DNA of 64,000 bases, taken from the NCBI GenBank assembly GCA_914767715.1, contig OU612072.1:4218001-4282000 (forward strand), written 5' to 3'. Below, in pieces: positions 12,338 through 31,153 of this stretch. Within the stretch, counting starts at the first letter, position 1, and each line of letters opens with the position of its first letter. The notes under the pieces were generated by a model. The model had not been told where the DNA came from, made no database searches, and saw nothing but the letters and a program-made list of their open reading frames with translations. This DNA comes from Membranipora membranacea (Eukaryota > Bryozoa > Gymnolaemata > Cheilostomatida > Membraniporidae). Both the position numbers and the translations under genes were made by a program.

Positions 12338-12960
12338 CTATTGGATTTTGAACTGGATGAGTTTCGTGTATTTATGACGTATTTGGTTTGTTATTGATTT
12401 TCTAGTTAGGGTTGCAGTCTGGAGGTGTAGTTTTAATGAGATGTAGGTATTGGCGACGTCTTTTACTAAGGACACAAAGTGGTTGTCGACACTAAACTCG
12501 GATTCCATTAGGTGTGGCTGGATGGCTGGGAAGAGGGTTTTGGATTTAGGTAAGAGGGAGAACATGACTGTGGTCATCAGCATAAACCACGGCGCTGGTA
12601 CATTGAGGCTGTCCCCAAACTCTCTCACATACATTTTGTGAGCTTTCTCAGCAGCCATACATATCATATAACACGACTTACTTGGCTTGATTAAGCCACC
12701 ACAGTCTTCCATATGGAGTAGACTTGTAATACCTTCACTTGTGCTGTCCGCATCGCTCTCTATGAGGCATTGGACACACTGCTTACATGTTCTTGACAGT
12801 CGCCTTAGCGATTTGATAAAAAATCCAGCCATATAGGCCACACTGTTTTGGGTGAAGAGAGATAGGTGTTCATCATCGATCTTAAAGTATCTGTGGTCTT
12901 CCAGGAACATAGCCTCATCTACCGCCTGTTTTTTAAATCTATGGAAAGGACATTATGCAA
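12338..12960 (-). mobile_element. Transposase-like C-terminal ORF fragment
   Basis: An open frame on the minus strand begins after an in-frame TAA near 12970 and ends at a stop at 12338; the first Met is at 12910. Features suggesting a DNA-transposon protein are SVAYMAGFFIKSL followed by a CxxC (CKQCVQC), a conserved-looking CGGLIKPS segment, and a basic tail ITNQIRHKYTKL. The 'YxAGxxxxxL...CxxC...GGL..PS' arrangement recalls the C-terminal region of P-element/THAP9-type transposases, but that is from memory of the family and unverified. It lacks an N-terminal DNA-binding domain and visible introns here, so it is a fragment or the last exon of a host-domesticated gene. Confidence 0.5.
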
Positions 12961-13000
12961 ATTTGATGCAGCATAATGTGCATTCTATACTGTATTGTTA

Positions 13001-13569
13001 CCACTACCACTGCCACTGCCACTGCCACTGCCACTGCCACTGCCACTGCCACTGCCACTGCCACTGCCACTGCCACTGCCACTGCCACTGCCACTGCCAC
13101 TGCCACTGCCACTGCCACTGCCACTGCCACTGCCACTGCCACTGCCACTGCCACTGCCACTGCCACTGCCACTGCCACTGCCACTGCCACTGCCACTGCC
13201 ACTGCCACTGCCACTGCCACTGCCACTGCCACTGCCACTGCCACTGCCACTGCCACTGCCACTGCCACTGCCACTGCCACTGCCACTGCCACTGCCACTG
13301 CCACTGCCACTGCCACTGCCACTGCCACTGCCACTGCCACTGCCACTGCCACTGCCACTGCCACTGCCACTGCCACTGCCACTGCCACTGCCACTGCCAC
13401 TGCCACTGCCACTGCCACTGCCACTGCCACTGCCACTGCCACTGCCACTGCCACTGCCACTGCCACTGCCACTGCCACTGCCACTGCCACTGCCACTGCC
13501 ACTGCCACTGCCACTGCCACTGCCACTGCCACTGCCACTGCCACTGCCACTGCCACTGCCACTGCCACT
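13001..13569. repeat. (CCACTG)n hexanucleotide array, about 94 copies
   Basis: Essentially uninterrupted CCACTG units from 13007 to 13566, flanked by CCACTA variants and a (CTA)n run to about 13597. The repeat contains no stop codon in any of the six frames, so the long ORFs crossing it (Thr-Ala, Leu-Pro, Cys-His, Ala-Val and Gly-Ser dipeptides) are artefacts of the repeat. Confidence 0.97.
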
Positions 13570-13600
13570 ACTACTACTAATACTACTACTACTAATACAG

Positions 13601-14055
13601 GTCAAAAAACCGTCGCACTAAATAGCTGCATACAAGCTGCATGGCAATATACCATATATGAGCTGAAAGGCGATAAAAGCTTGAATATTGATAAATGCTG
13701 GAACCAAAAGTCGCCCTGCTCTGATACCTGTCAGGATGCCTCTCATGAGCTAAGAGTGTGGAACAGTCATAGTGTTGATCACTGCAGGTATCTGAGATCA
13801 ACATGCTCTGAGACCCATTTACAGCGAATGCCACATAATACTCTTGGAGATTACCATCACAATGTCTCAGAAAATTAAGCAAGAGCTGCCTGTCAGGATG
13901 CCATCAGAGGTGAAACCCCTAATGTTGATCACTGCATGAGCCCTTGTACACATTTCACTGTTCATAGCAAACACAAAGTATTTTCTAAACACCAGTCACA
14001 AATTGATAATACTGTTATGAAGGCCTGTCAGGCAATCAAAAATTTGAAGGGCTGA
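13601..14055 (+). pseudogene. Three-cysteine-repeat ORF with an in-frame stop
   Basis: The frame starts after an AG at 13600 and ends at TGA 14053-14055, with one internal TAA at 13876-13878. Three related units can be seen: CIQAAWQY...IDKCWNQKSPC, CQDASHEL...VDHCRYLRSTC, and CQDAIRGETPNVDHCMSPC, followed by a late CQAI. The shared pattern is C-x-x-A...[IV]-D-x-C-x(3-6)-C. Because the third unit lies in the same frame beyond the stop, the TAA looks like a recent nonsense change in a longer coding exon. The pattern is loosely like GDNF-receptor/GAS1-type cysteine repeats, but that is only an impression. No signal peptide was found upstream because the hexanucleotide array adjoins. It may instead belong to a retroelement. 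Confidence 0.45.
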
Positions 14056-14096
14056 GTTCACATACGGCTGGTCATTACATTCCTAGTCAGCCTATC

Positions 14097-14760
14097 ATGA
14101 AAACCTCATCTCTGAAGAGAAACAAGAGGGCAGCATTGAAAGATATCAGCGATGGTGAGCAAGAAGCAATCAACAAAAAATATTGCTTTGAAGATGCAGT
14201 ATCTGAAAATCAGGCGATGGAGGCCAAAGGAAATCAAGATATGATTACCACCAACATTCTTTACATTCCACCACAGATGACTCCAATTGAGGCCATACAG
14301 AGACAACTCGTGAATGCCTTTGGTAGAATTGATGCATTGGAAATAAAAGTACATGACAACTCCTTTGAAAATGCAAATCTCAGAAAAGAAATCAGAGCAA
14401 TTAACACTCTCTGCATAGTTCTTATGCTGCCACAATAAAGACAAACAACAACATATCTAGTGGTGGCACAGTAAAACCATACACATCAGTCAAATCAAGA
14501 TCTCTTCCTAGAAGACGTCATAATATAATATTTGATCCCGAAAAGAACACAGTAGTTATAGTAGACAGAGATGGGTACATCATTGCCTATGATGATGTTA
14601 TACGAAGAGCAATTGGAGATCTAGACAGTGACATAGCCATTGAGAAAATCAGCAGGAGTAGCACTAACTGCTTTAGAAAGTTTAGCCTCCAACTTTCAGA
14701 ATGGTTAATTCTGCTCTCACCAAATGGTCTTCTGTATTGTTTGATAAGTCCTCAACAAGG
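14097..14760 (+). other. Fragmentary ORFs upstream of the RTE LINE
   Basis: 14097-14438 encodes 113 residues ending in a helical, charged segment (RIDALEIKVHDNSFENANLR) that could be a coiled coil. A second frame at about 14500-14766 reads FDPEKNTVVIVDRDGYIIAY. Neither is recognised. They may be a decayed ORF1 of the adjacent LINE or an older coding fragment interrupted by frameshifts. Confidence 0.3.
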
Positions 14761-15019
14761 ACAGTAATACAACAAGGCGGTAATGTACCCAAATCAATAG
14801 GAGTAATCAAAGGGGTACCACTAATATCACCTGTTGAGTGTACAAGCCATTGCAATACGCAGCCAGTCCCAAGCCTGAATGAAAACAGAGGTTTGGCAAC
14901 AGGAAGAAGATCGGGCCGACAAAACAACACACCCTCAAACCAATATGCTTAGAAACCAACAGATACCAGACAATGCTAGGGTATCCCCTGTGTTAAGCGA
15001 TGCACAGAGTTTAGATTGC

Positions 15020-17670
15020 CATGCTGACCCTGTGAGAAACATGCAAGCGAGGCTACAGAAGATCAGGATAGCGACCCTAAGCATTGGTACGCTGACGGCT
15101 TAGAGTCAAGAGATTGCCGATATGATGGTGAGGCGAAACATTGACCTACTATGCCTGCAGGAAACAAGATGGACGGATGAGAAATCGGAGGAAAGGCGAG
15201 ACACATCGGTTAAGGTATCAAGCTGTACTACAGTGGTGGAGGAAGACCATGGAAATGGAGTTGCTGTTGGCTTGAAAGAGGAATGGCAAAACAAAGAAAT
15301 TGGAGTTGAGAGGAAGTCAGATAGGATAATTGGTATGAAGCTGGTGGCGCCTCGCAAGACTTATAACATTGTTTCAGCCTACAAGCCACAACAGGGAAGT
15401 CAAGAGGAAGAAAAAGAAGGATTTTGGACCCAACTTGGGCAGTTTGCCTACATCGGAGGAACTTGTTGTTGCAGATGACCTCAATGGCCATGTCGGAGTA
15501 TGATTGTTTTGAAAGATGGAATGGTGGCAAGACACATGGAAACTTCAATTAAGAAGAAGAGTGGATTCTGAACTATGCTAGGGAGTGTGACCTGGTGCTA
15601 GTGAACACAGTCTTCACTAAAAGTGATGCTCAGACCTACACTTCACTACACTACACTTCATCAGGATAAGAAGAGAAAGTATAGTCAAGATCAAGAACTG
15701 TAAAGTGATCCAGGGCAAATCTGCAGCGTGACAACATCAGCTTCTGATGGTTGAAATTTTAGCCAAAAAGAATACGAGAAGATCCAGAAGACTAGCTGGT
15801 GGAAGCTCAGAAAGCTGGAAGGAGAATAACTGTTAGGGAAGCTGAGTGAAAAGCTAGATGGAATCTATACTGAGGAAGGATTGAAGTGGGCAGAGACTTA
15901 TCCAATGGTTATGGAGGCAGCAAAGGAGATTCTCAGAGAGTCAGTGGCAGAGAACCACTTAGAGAAATAGTCTTGGTGGCGGAAAGAGGAAGTACAACCA
16001 GCAGTAAAAAAGAAGAGAGATGCATGGAAGAAATGGAAAAGAGAAAGTGAAGATAACAAAGAAGAAGCGAGGGAACGGTACACCAGCCTGAACAAGACAA
16101 GCAAGGAAAAGGTGGCCGTAGCAAAAGAAGCAGCATCAGGATATTGACAGAATACCTTTTATCAAGGGCAAACATGGAAAGATTTAATGTGAAGATAAGC
16201 AAATCAAAAAGAGATGGGAAAATTATTGAAATGGTCTACTAAACAATGAGAACAGTAGGAGGAACTGCCACCGCAGTTGCCAGTGCAAGGGCCAGTACCC
16301 AATATCAATTAAGATGAAATTAACCACCAGATAGGAAAGATGAAACCCAACCAAGCCAGAGGACCAGACCAACTACCAATAGACATCATTAAGCTACTGA
16401 AAGAGAGAGGAAACACCTGGATGGCAGCATGTTTGAACAACATGATTCTGAAATGATACCACCAGACTGGAGCGAGAGCACAATAACACCAATATAAAAG
16501 TAGAAATGAGACCCTTCAGACTGCGGAAATTACTGAGGATAAAAGTTCTGAGCCACTGCGTTAAACTACTGGGGAGGATAATTGTCAGCGAATCAGAGAA
16601 TCAGTCACCTCAAGCAAACAAGTATGGATTTTAGAAGGGTAAATTAATCACAGAGCCCATGTTCTGCCTCAGAATTCTTCAGGAAAAAACCCAGAGAGTA
16701 CAACAAAGCGCTTCATATGGTGTTTGTGGACCTTGTAAAGGCCTATGACACCATACCACGTGAGCTGATGGTTTTGCTTACCAAAGCGAATGGTTCCAGA
16801 GCAGTACATCGACATGATCAAACACATTTACAAAGACTGTAGCACCAGAGTTAGGATGGACTCCGGGCTGGCAGAGAAGATCTACATTGAAGATTGATTG
16901 CATCAAAGATTGGCACTTAGCCCGCTGCTTTTCATTATCATAATGGATGGTATTACAAAAGACAACAATGAGAACAGCCCATGCGCAATGTTATTTGCTG
17001 AAGATCTGGCCCTTTGCGATAGCGATCGAGAGAGAAGGTTAGGGATGTGGAGAGAGTAGATGGAGGCAGCTGTCTTGAAGATAAGCTGAAAGAAATCAGA
17101 GCATTTGCCAGCAGGTAGAGTCCAAAAAAACATCAGGATGAAGAAGTATGGTAGTCAAGAAGTGGAAAGCCTGCCTGAATGTTCTCAATTCAAGTACTTG
17201 GGCACAACAATCCACCAAGATGGAGCTTGCAGCGAGGAGATATAACTGAGAGTATCCAAGGCGTGGAACAAGTCAAGAGAACTGACTGGTGTGCTCTGTG
17301 ACAAGAAAATGCCTATTAAACTGAAAGTGCTGATGTATAAAACAGCTATCAGACCAGCTCTGCTATATGGAAATGAGACATGGCCAATCACCGGATCTGT
17401 GGCGAATAAGATGTCATCCTTGGAGATGCGTATGTTGCGATAATGCAAGGGTATAAATCTAGACTCTAGAGGACCACAAGAGAAATGAGGAAATAACAAC
17501 AGGGCCGGAGTTATGCCGAATAAAGATCTGATGAGGAGAAAAAGAATGCAGCGGTATGGGCATGTAAGACAGTGAGAGAGTGCGGATGACATACGGAGAG
17601 CGCCAGAGTCGAAGGAGTGCGATATAGGGGTAGACCAAGACAAAGATTGTGTGAAACTAAGACCACGGCG
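15020..17670 (+). mobile_element. Decayed RTE-type non-LTR retrotransposon
   Basis: The apurinic endonuclease begins near 15055 (RIATLSIGTLTA) and includes IDLLCLQETRW, RIIGMKLV and NIVSAYKPQQG. Further along come NYARECDLVLVNTVF (about 15570), the RT segment VFVDLVKAYDTIPRELM (about 16720), LSPLLFIIIMD, a degraded active site where the usual FADD reads FAED (about 16994), FKYLGTTIHQDG (about 17190) and a C-terminal RPALLYGNETW (about 17355). These blocks are the hallmark order of RTE-clade EN-RT proteins. They are scattered over all three frames with many stops, and the RT catalytic Asp pair is lost, so the copy is dead. Boundaries are approximate, and no poly-A or microsatellite tail is obvious. 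Confidence 0.85.
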
Positions 17671-18019
17671 GTGAAAGGTGACCAAGGTGACCAATCAAAG
17701 GGGCACCACTCTTTATCTCTGACAAGACCCTCTGTAATTACCTTAAAGATAGAGGGTTTGGTAGAGCAACACAAAGAACACAAAAGGGTGATAAGCCAAC
17801 CAGAGCAGTCAAGGCAAACATTTTTACCGTGTGCTTCATACCATACCATACTAGCCTAAACAGAGCTAAGCATAAAACTAGCTCAACTTCCACAAGTTTC
17901 TCATGGCTAACTCCAATAACAATTCTCTTGATGACTGTTCACTCCCTATTAAGCCATCATAATCAATCCAGTCATTGTATACACAAACTGCAGGTCACTT
18001 AACAATTAGGAACTTGATG

Positions 18020-18130
18020 AATTAACTCCCTACACACACACCCATAAACCTGACATAATCTGCCTGACTAAAACTTGGATTGATGTGATCAAAGAACCAT
18101 CTACATCTACACCTCGAAACTTGATTGCCA
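18020..18130 (+). mobile_element. LINE endonuclease fragment
   Basis: A short frame reads KPDIICLTKTWIDVIKEPS, a match to the 'PDIICLTETWL' endonuclease motif of jockey/CR1-type LINEs. No other domain is attached. Confidence 0.5.
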
Positions 18131-19439
18131 CAGTATTAATTATGAATCCTGTCAAGAAAATATTTTTGTTTGACTGTGAAACTGTATTTATCTCCTATAT
18201 TGCATACAGATGCCTGACTTATTGATGTACTTATATGCTTGATGAATACATGTTACGTTGTTATGTTACGTGTTACACCTGTTTCTCAAATGCCTAACAA
18301 TAAAATTGTTTTGTCTTCAAATTGTTCTGATTTCTGAATTTTTGGGTTGGTCTGTGATTTGCTACAGATATTAGGAAGAATCAATCTGAATTGATTATTG
18401 GTAATTCCAAAAGAATTTAACCTGTTTATTATCTGTGTATGATGCCCTGTGATTCAAATGCAATGTATGTATTTGTTAGACTCGAAACTTTATTTTATTG
18501 TTAACGTTAGTATTTTTACCTGTTTGGTTTAACGAATTTAACTAAAAAGCTTCAAGATTATCTCACAGCTTTCTCTGGATTACTTCCTGCACCAATTCCT
18601 GAAGGTCCTGGTGTGCTGGAAAGAAAATGACAATATATATCTGATATGCGTTAATTTACTCTACAAAAACTTTATGATAGTATCATAACACATAATTAGG
18701 ATCCCAGATAGCAAACAGAGAGCAATCTTGTGCAGATATTGTGGCAGGGTCCCTAAGGCAACTGTTATTTTGCTGCCCATGTTTTAGGATGTGGTGTGTG
18801 ATAAGACAACTTATATTTCTTACATAACCAAAAAAACAAAAAAGAAATCAAAATCTTTATAATCATGTGAATAGGGTTGTGGTCAATGAAAAGCTGAACG
18901 CCCAATTACAGAAAGGCAGTTTATAAGACCCAAATTCAAAATCTCCAGTCAAGAAGGTCGCTCCTTTCCCCTTTTATGCAATCTAAAAATGAGAACCAGG
19001 GAATTCATAGATGCTGATTCATGACCTCAGCAGATATATTGGGTTAATGTTTTATTGAGCAACCTAAGAAACAAGGTGCAGTCAATTAAATAGAATCAAT
19101 CTCAATTTCTGTTTGGTAAGTACAAAACAGTTTACAACCTGTCTATGATGCCATGTCATTCAGATCCTGTGTATGTATGATTGATTGATTGATTGATTTA
19201 TTTATTTTCTTTCCTATGATACAAATCTAGCGGATATTTATGTTAATGTTTTTGCCTCAGCATAGTTTACATTAAACCCCATCATTTGTGCCTTGATGAT
19301 GGAATATTCATACTGTATATGTAGCTATATACCTACAAACTGCGAATACTGCTTGGTCCTAAACCACTAACAGCATGCATCCACCAAAATCTATTGGCTT
19401 GCTCCACTCAATATGATTTAAATGAGACTGATTGCCAGT
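18131..19439. other. Intergenic, no supported gene
   Basis: AT-rich, with a short GATT run near 19180-19200. No exon or element with clear boundaries was seen. Confidence 0.5.
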
Positions 19440-19525
19440 TGGGACCAAAACCCACAACTACTGCGACACCGATTCTCCGGCAATGAATAGCAAGCGTGCT
19501 AACCAATTGTGCCACCTCACCATCT
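19440..19525 (-). mobile_element. tRNA-derived SINE head (minus strand)
   Basis: On the minus strand GTGGCACAATTGGTTAGCAC forms an A box and D-arm. About 50 bases later GTGGGTTTTGGTCCCAAC is a degraded B box with a palindromic T-stem. The CG of the B box has decayed to TG-type changes, so it is unlikely to be a functional tRNA. Confidence 0.6.
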
Positions 19526-19902
19526 CACCATCCTCATATTATACGTTATACATTTAGTCTCCCTCTGGTAATATTATAAATGTTGTCTCCCTCCTTGCGT
19601 GACTGCCTTTTAATAATAAGCGCAGGGCGCTGTAAGCTCTCTTGGTCTAAGATTTTGAACTGCTCTGGCTTATTCCGTAAATATTATGACTAGAGAAACA
19701 GGCCAACAAACCTCTTCTTCCGATCAATGAATGAATGATATATATATCTGTAGGTAGAACACTCCCTCAACCTCTCTTTCAGTTGTTTCATGTCATTGGC
19801 AGCAGGAGTTGAATCTGGGTAACAGTTACCATACCATACTTCTGCTCAGCATAGTTCTGTTGACTCATGTATCAGTATCATGCATTGAGAGCCCTGCTTC
19901 AC

Positions 19903-20705
19903 ATTGACCTCATAATATAATTTACATCACCCATATCCATCATTTTAAATCTCTCTGTAGGCTTATGCTTCACCAAATCTTTGTCTAAACCAACCTTCTT
20001 AGTACCAGAGAACTCATAGGCTCATCTTCACTTCTATCACAATCATCACATATCTTTTCTCTTCACAAGATTGTTTCCTACTGCAGTCTATTTTTCGCAC
20101 ACAAGATCATTGATTTTTTGGAACCTTTTGTTACAACAAGCGGTTGCAGTAAGGGTTAAGGACATTTAAAATTATGTGACACACCTTCCTGTTATATCGT
20201 GCTGACACATTAAGGCACCGAGCTTGTTGTACTACCAAAGCCTTACCTCATTTTATTCGATGTCAAAATAAAAGAAACCTTAACTTCATGCGCTCCATCA
20301 TCAATTTGTTGCAATAACCAAAACTTTTTGGAAGCTTTTTTACCACTGGATTCCGATAGTGTATGTATTTAAATGTATATAACTAAATAGTTTATCTCAA
20401 ATTTTGTCGAAAAATTGCAAATCTTATGAGAAGGACTTGGTAAGTAGGGGATAGTTTTATGTCAGTAACTGTATGGTTTGCACCAAACTTCACCTCGGCT
20501 CCCATGCATGGACTAACCTAGTACCACATAATTGGGTTTTAAAATTAAATTTTTAAAATGTTTTCATCAATTACCATTTAATTATTGCAGAAACCTAATA
20601 CAAAAAAAACAGAAACCATATTGATTTGGAGTTTTGAATTACTGAAAAAATCGATAAATGTTTTATTTTTTTATTCAAAATTTGTAGGAGACCTGTTTAA
20701 GTATC
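19903..20705. repeat. 0.8 kb duplicated block, copy 1
   Basis: Nearly identical to 25262-26062 in direct orientation, from ACATTGACCTCATAATATAA to GTAGGAGACCTGTTTAA, with scattered substitutions and small indels. No coding potential was recognised. Copy 2 is nested between two copies of a LINE 3' end, so the block is probably itself a transposable element of unknown type. Confidence 0.85.
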
Positions 20706-20969
20706 GGATGTACTCACTGTTTTCAAAATGCTTGATCTGTAGCTTATTATGATTGTTTGATATTGATTTTTAATCACATTCTATCGTGGTGTATAGCTTG
20801 CTTAAATAGCAGTCTATTCAACACAGCAATCATGATCAGAGAAAACAAGATTGAGCTCTGAGGCACCCTGATCTTAATTTCTTGTTTGTGCGCAGCCGAT
20901 GCGGACTTGGTTTGATCTGGATAATCTTTGAAATTGTAAATGCTGTTAACACAACTGTCCTCTTTCGAT

Positions 20970-28022
<7,053 letters not shown>

Positions 28023-29479
28023 GGTACCATTTCGAGGAAGCCAGCTGGTGGTAATAGAAAAAACACCATGATATTCTTTCATTGGGTTGATGTGTGAGCG
28101 GAATCCTTTTGTATTTGTTCCTAAATTGACAAGCATTTGTTGTTCTCTTTTTTTTCTCTATTTTTTAGACTTCTTTTCTAGGGAATTCTTTTTTCCAATT
28201 AGAACTTGGTTTATTTCTCACTCATAGAAGGCTGAATATCTCAACAGGGATTCTATTAATAAGTTTCAAGGTCATGTTTTTAATTAATTTTAGCAGTCAA
28301 ACTTGATGATGTATTATTCTTGGTAAAGATTGATTATGTTGTTGGTGAATTGATTTGTGAATTTGTATGGAATATATGGCCACACATTAGCGTTTTGAAC
28401 TAAAATATGATTGTATATTATCATTTTCAATATGAGAGAGACAATAGACTAATTTTTGTTACCCCTAAAACTATGTAAATTGATGAATTTAATGGTAATT
28501 TCTTTTCTCTAAAGCCTCCCAAGCTTGTGATGAAATTTCCATAAATCCATAAATTCCTTGAGTTGATCCTAAAGCTGGAAAGCCTGAATGAATTTGATTT
28601 ACATTTACATATAAACAAAATGGAACAACGCTTTTCAACAATCCAACAAGGATAGTATTACAAGTTTATCGATGTTTCAATCGTATCTCATTTGAGTAAT
28701 AAGTTTGAATATCTGTCAATAATGTCCCGACTTGAACTCAACAGACTTCATTGTTGCTTGAAAAAATATTTAACCTATTATTTGGACCGGAGAAATGAAT
28801 GATTCGAATAAATTACAACCGAGCTCGTTCATGTTATTCTATGCACTCTATTATATCAGTTACATTTAACTTTTAAGTTCTATATTCAGCGGCATAACAG
28901 GGACTGATATCAAAATGTCATCAGATGGGATTTTAAAGGCTGATTTGTACTAGCCATTGGCATTATTTATCAATATATGTTTGTCTATTATTTCCATCAA
29001 TTGGACTGTTTTTTCCATAAGAAGCCCAGATACCAAAACAATAAGATGCCTATTGCGAGAGATTGCCCTGCAGACATTCATAATGTCATATTATGATTAA
29101 AGTATGATAGCCATAACCCCACAGCTCTCATTTATAAGTCTGATGCTTCCCCTGTAATGCTGAATTAATATTTCAATAATAAGTTGAGATGCGAGGGTTG
29201 CCTAGTTGGTGCTTATCAAGCATGCATGCATAGCCAATTGTAGTTTTGGGTTTTTTTAAAACATATAATGAATACCGATATGCTGCAAGTAAACAAGGTT
29301 TATTCATCATAATATTATTTCTATCATATTAACGGGAAAACTACCTCAATTAATATTTTAAAATGACAAAACTCAGTGAATTGTTATTTTTGGAAGTGAC
29401 ATCATAATCAAGGGAATATGAAGTCTATACGTACACCTGAGTGAAACTAAACTTGCATGGTATAAAATCAAAACAAGCT
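28023..29479. other. Intergenic between convergent genes
   Basis: No exon seen. The segment near 28600-28630 (TTTACATATAAACAAAATGG) resembles 32410-32440 and probably marks the left edge of the tandemly duplicated antistasin-gene unit. Confidence 0.5.
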
Positions 29480-31153
29480 CTAGAAGCCCTTGCATGCTTT
29501 TCGTGTCATTCCGATGGGGCATTCTGTAAAAAAAAGATATGATTTAGTTTGAATGTCTGCGGACTGAATTGCCTCAAAACATCCTACAATTAAAATGTCA
29601 TTGTAGGTTGATCATCAGAAGGGGAGCAACTCTATATTCAGATAAAGTCTCTGTCCAATACTTGTTACGGCTGATCACACGATGTTATGACCCAACAATA
29701 CTTCAAAGTGAATAGAATACTTACTGCATGAACACTTAAAACAGCCCATCAGATCAACCTCATTTCCGTATTTACATTCAAGGCGTGCACCACAGTAGAG
29801 TATAGGACACCATCCTCCTAATCCACCTGCACAATATTGAGGAGAAAAAAATTGGGTGAGAAAGGGAACACACTTAGCTAAGGACAAGATGCAGATGTAA
29901 TATTCAAAGTCAATTGTTGCGTAGTCATCTACGGGGCCATGACCTCAAAATATGTCCGTCATTTCACACTGTCACAACCTATTTTTTGTTAAAAAAAAAC
30001 ATTCTATCATGCAAACTGAGAGAGTATTGTCAATATCGTGCCAAAATAAACTACATCATTCAAATTAATGTTGGGTATGCTAATTATAGTTATTTTTACG
30101 AGTGCATTGTAATTTTTGTTAATGTATTCCTCATCCTCTTCTTCTTCCTCATCATTTTCCTTATCCTTTTCCTTATCCTTTCGCGGAACAATAACCTTGT
30201 ATATTATTGTGGCAATCAATCCCCAAATAGTTATTCTGGTGAATGATGCAGTTCATGTACCACTCGACCGAAAGAAGCTTGTTACATTACAAATGAAGAT
30301 ATGCTAATACAGAGCAGCTAATTTTGACCCGCTGCCTGTCATCACATTCTCATGTTCAAACATATATTATACAGCATAATATAAGTAACCTGGTTTGTGT
30401 GTAGATTCCATCGTTCGATGATTTTCTTCTTTTAACATTATTTTGATCTGCAGTTAAAATATTGGGTGTATAAATTCAAGTATCTATCAATATTGTCAAA
30501 ATACTAAGAGTATGTGCTTACTTATATTTAGGCATGACACAAAATGTCATGATGTGTAAAATGATTCAATGGAAAAGTGGAATTTTTCATGACTTTCAGA
30601 AGGTTTTTAAGCACTGCCAGGCAGATCAACAAATATCAGATTTACAGAGATTTTTTTCGTCTACATACAATGAGGCAATGACAACAGAACCCTAGAGTCA
30701 TGTAATATTCATCATGTTCCAAAAAAAACATGTACTCCAAATTTTCCTGTTAGCAATTACAGAAGATTTTCTCTTCATACACTTGAAGCCACAAACGACA
30801 ACATTACAATGCTTTCAATCTATGTAGGTGTGGTCAATGTAGTTAAATCAGAAATCATCATTGCATTGTTCAACTGTAACAGACAAAGTTTTTGAATAAA
30901 TCATTAAGCTGCATGTGACCAGAATTTGGAAGATAAGACTTGAAGACTTTGTACAGTTCACACAAATATCTCTATGTACAGTTCCTTACACAGTCTCATA
31001 AAGACAACATTGCATGGAACCAATAACAGGTTTAGCCAAATCACCAATCTTACCACTTCTAGAGATCTGATTTGCCTCGACTCGAGGGCTGAGACATCCA
31101 ATCATCAAACTGACACTCGCAGTAGTGTAGAGAAGGAGTAAACTCAAATTCAT
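29480..31153 (-). CDS. Antistasin-type secreted peptide A, 81 aa
   Basis: Three minus-strand exons: 31153-31054, 29826-29725 and 29523-29480, totalling 246 bases including TAG, with matching phases (1,1). Exon 1 gives a signal peptide starting MNLSLLLLYTTASVSLMIG. Exon 2 gives the antistasin-like core CPILYC-x5-CKYGNEVD-xxx-C-xx-C-x-C. Exon 3 adds KCPIGMTRKACKGF. The mature part has 8 Cys; six fit the C...C...C...G...D..GC..C.C antistasin domain pattern, and two lie in the basic tail. Antistasin domains of leeches and other invertebrates inhibit serine proteases. The loop between the second and third Cys, where antistasin carries its reactive bond, is GARLE here and contains an Arg, so a trypsin-like target is possible (inference). 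An in-frame Met at 31189 is also available, but the internal Met matches the start of the two sibling genes. Confidence 0.82.

Noticed and set aside
12852-13878. Long ORFs of His-Cys, Thr-Ala, Leu-Pro, Ala-Val and Gly-Ser dipeptides
   Set aside because: They are translations of the stop-free CCACTG repeat. Only the part after 13600 has independent coding character, and it is listed separately.
17185-17849. Minus-strand ORFs of 112-169 residues
   Set aside because: They lie antisense to the decayed RTE LINE C-terminal region and are shadows of it.
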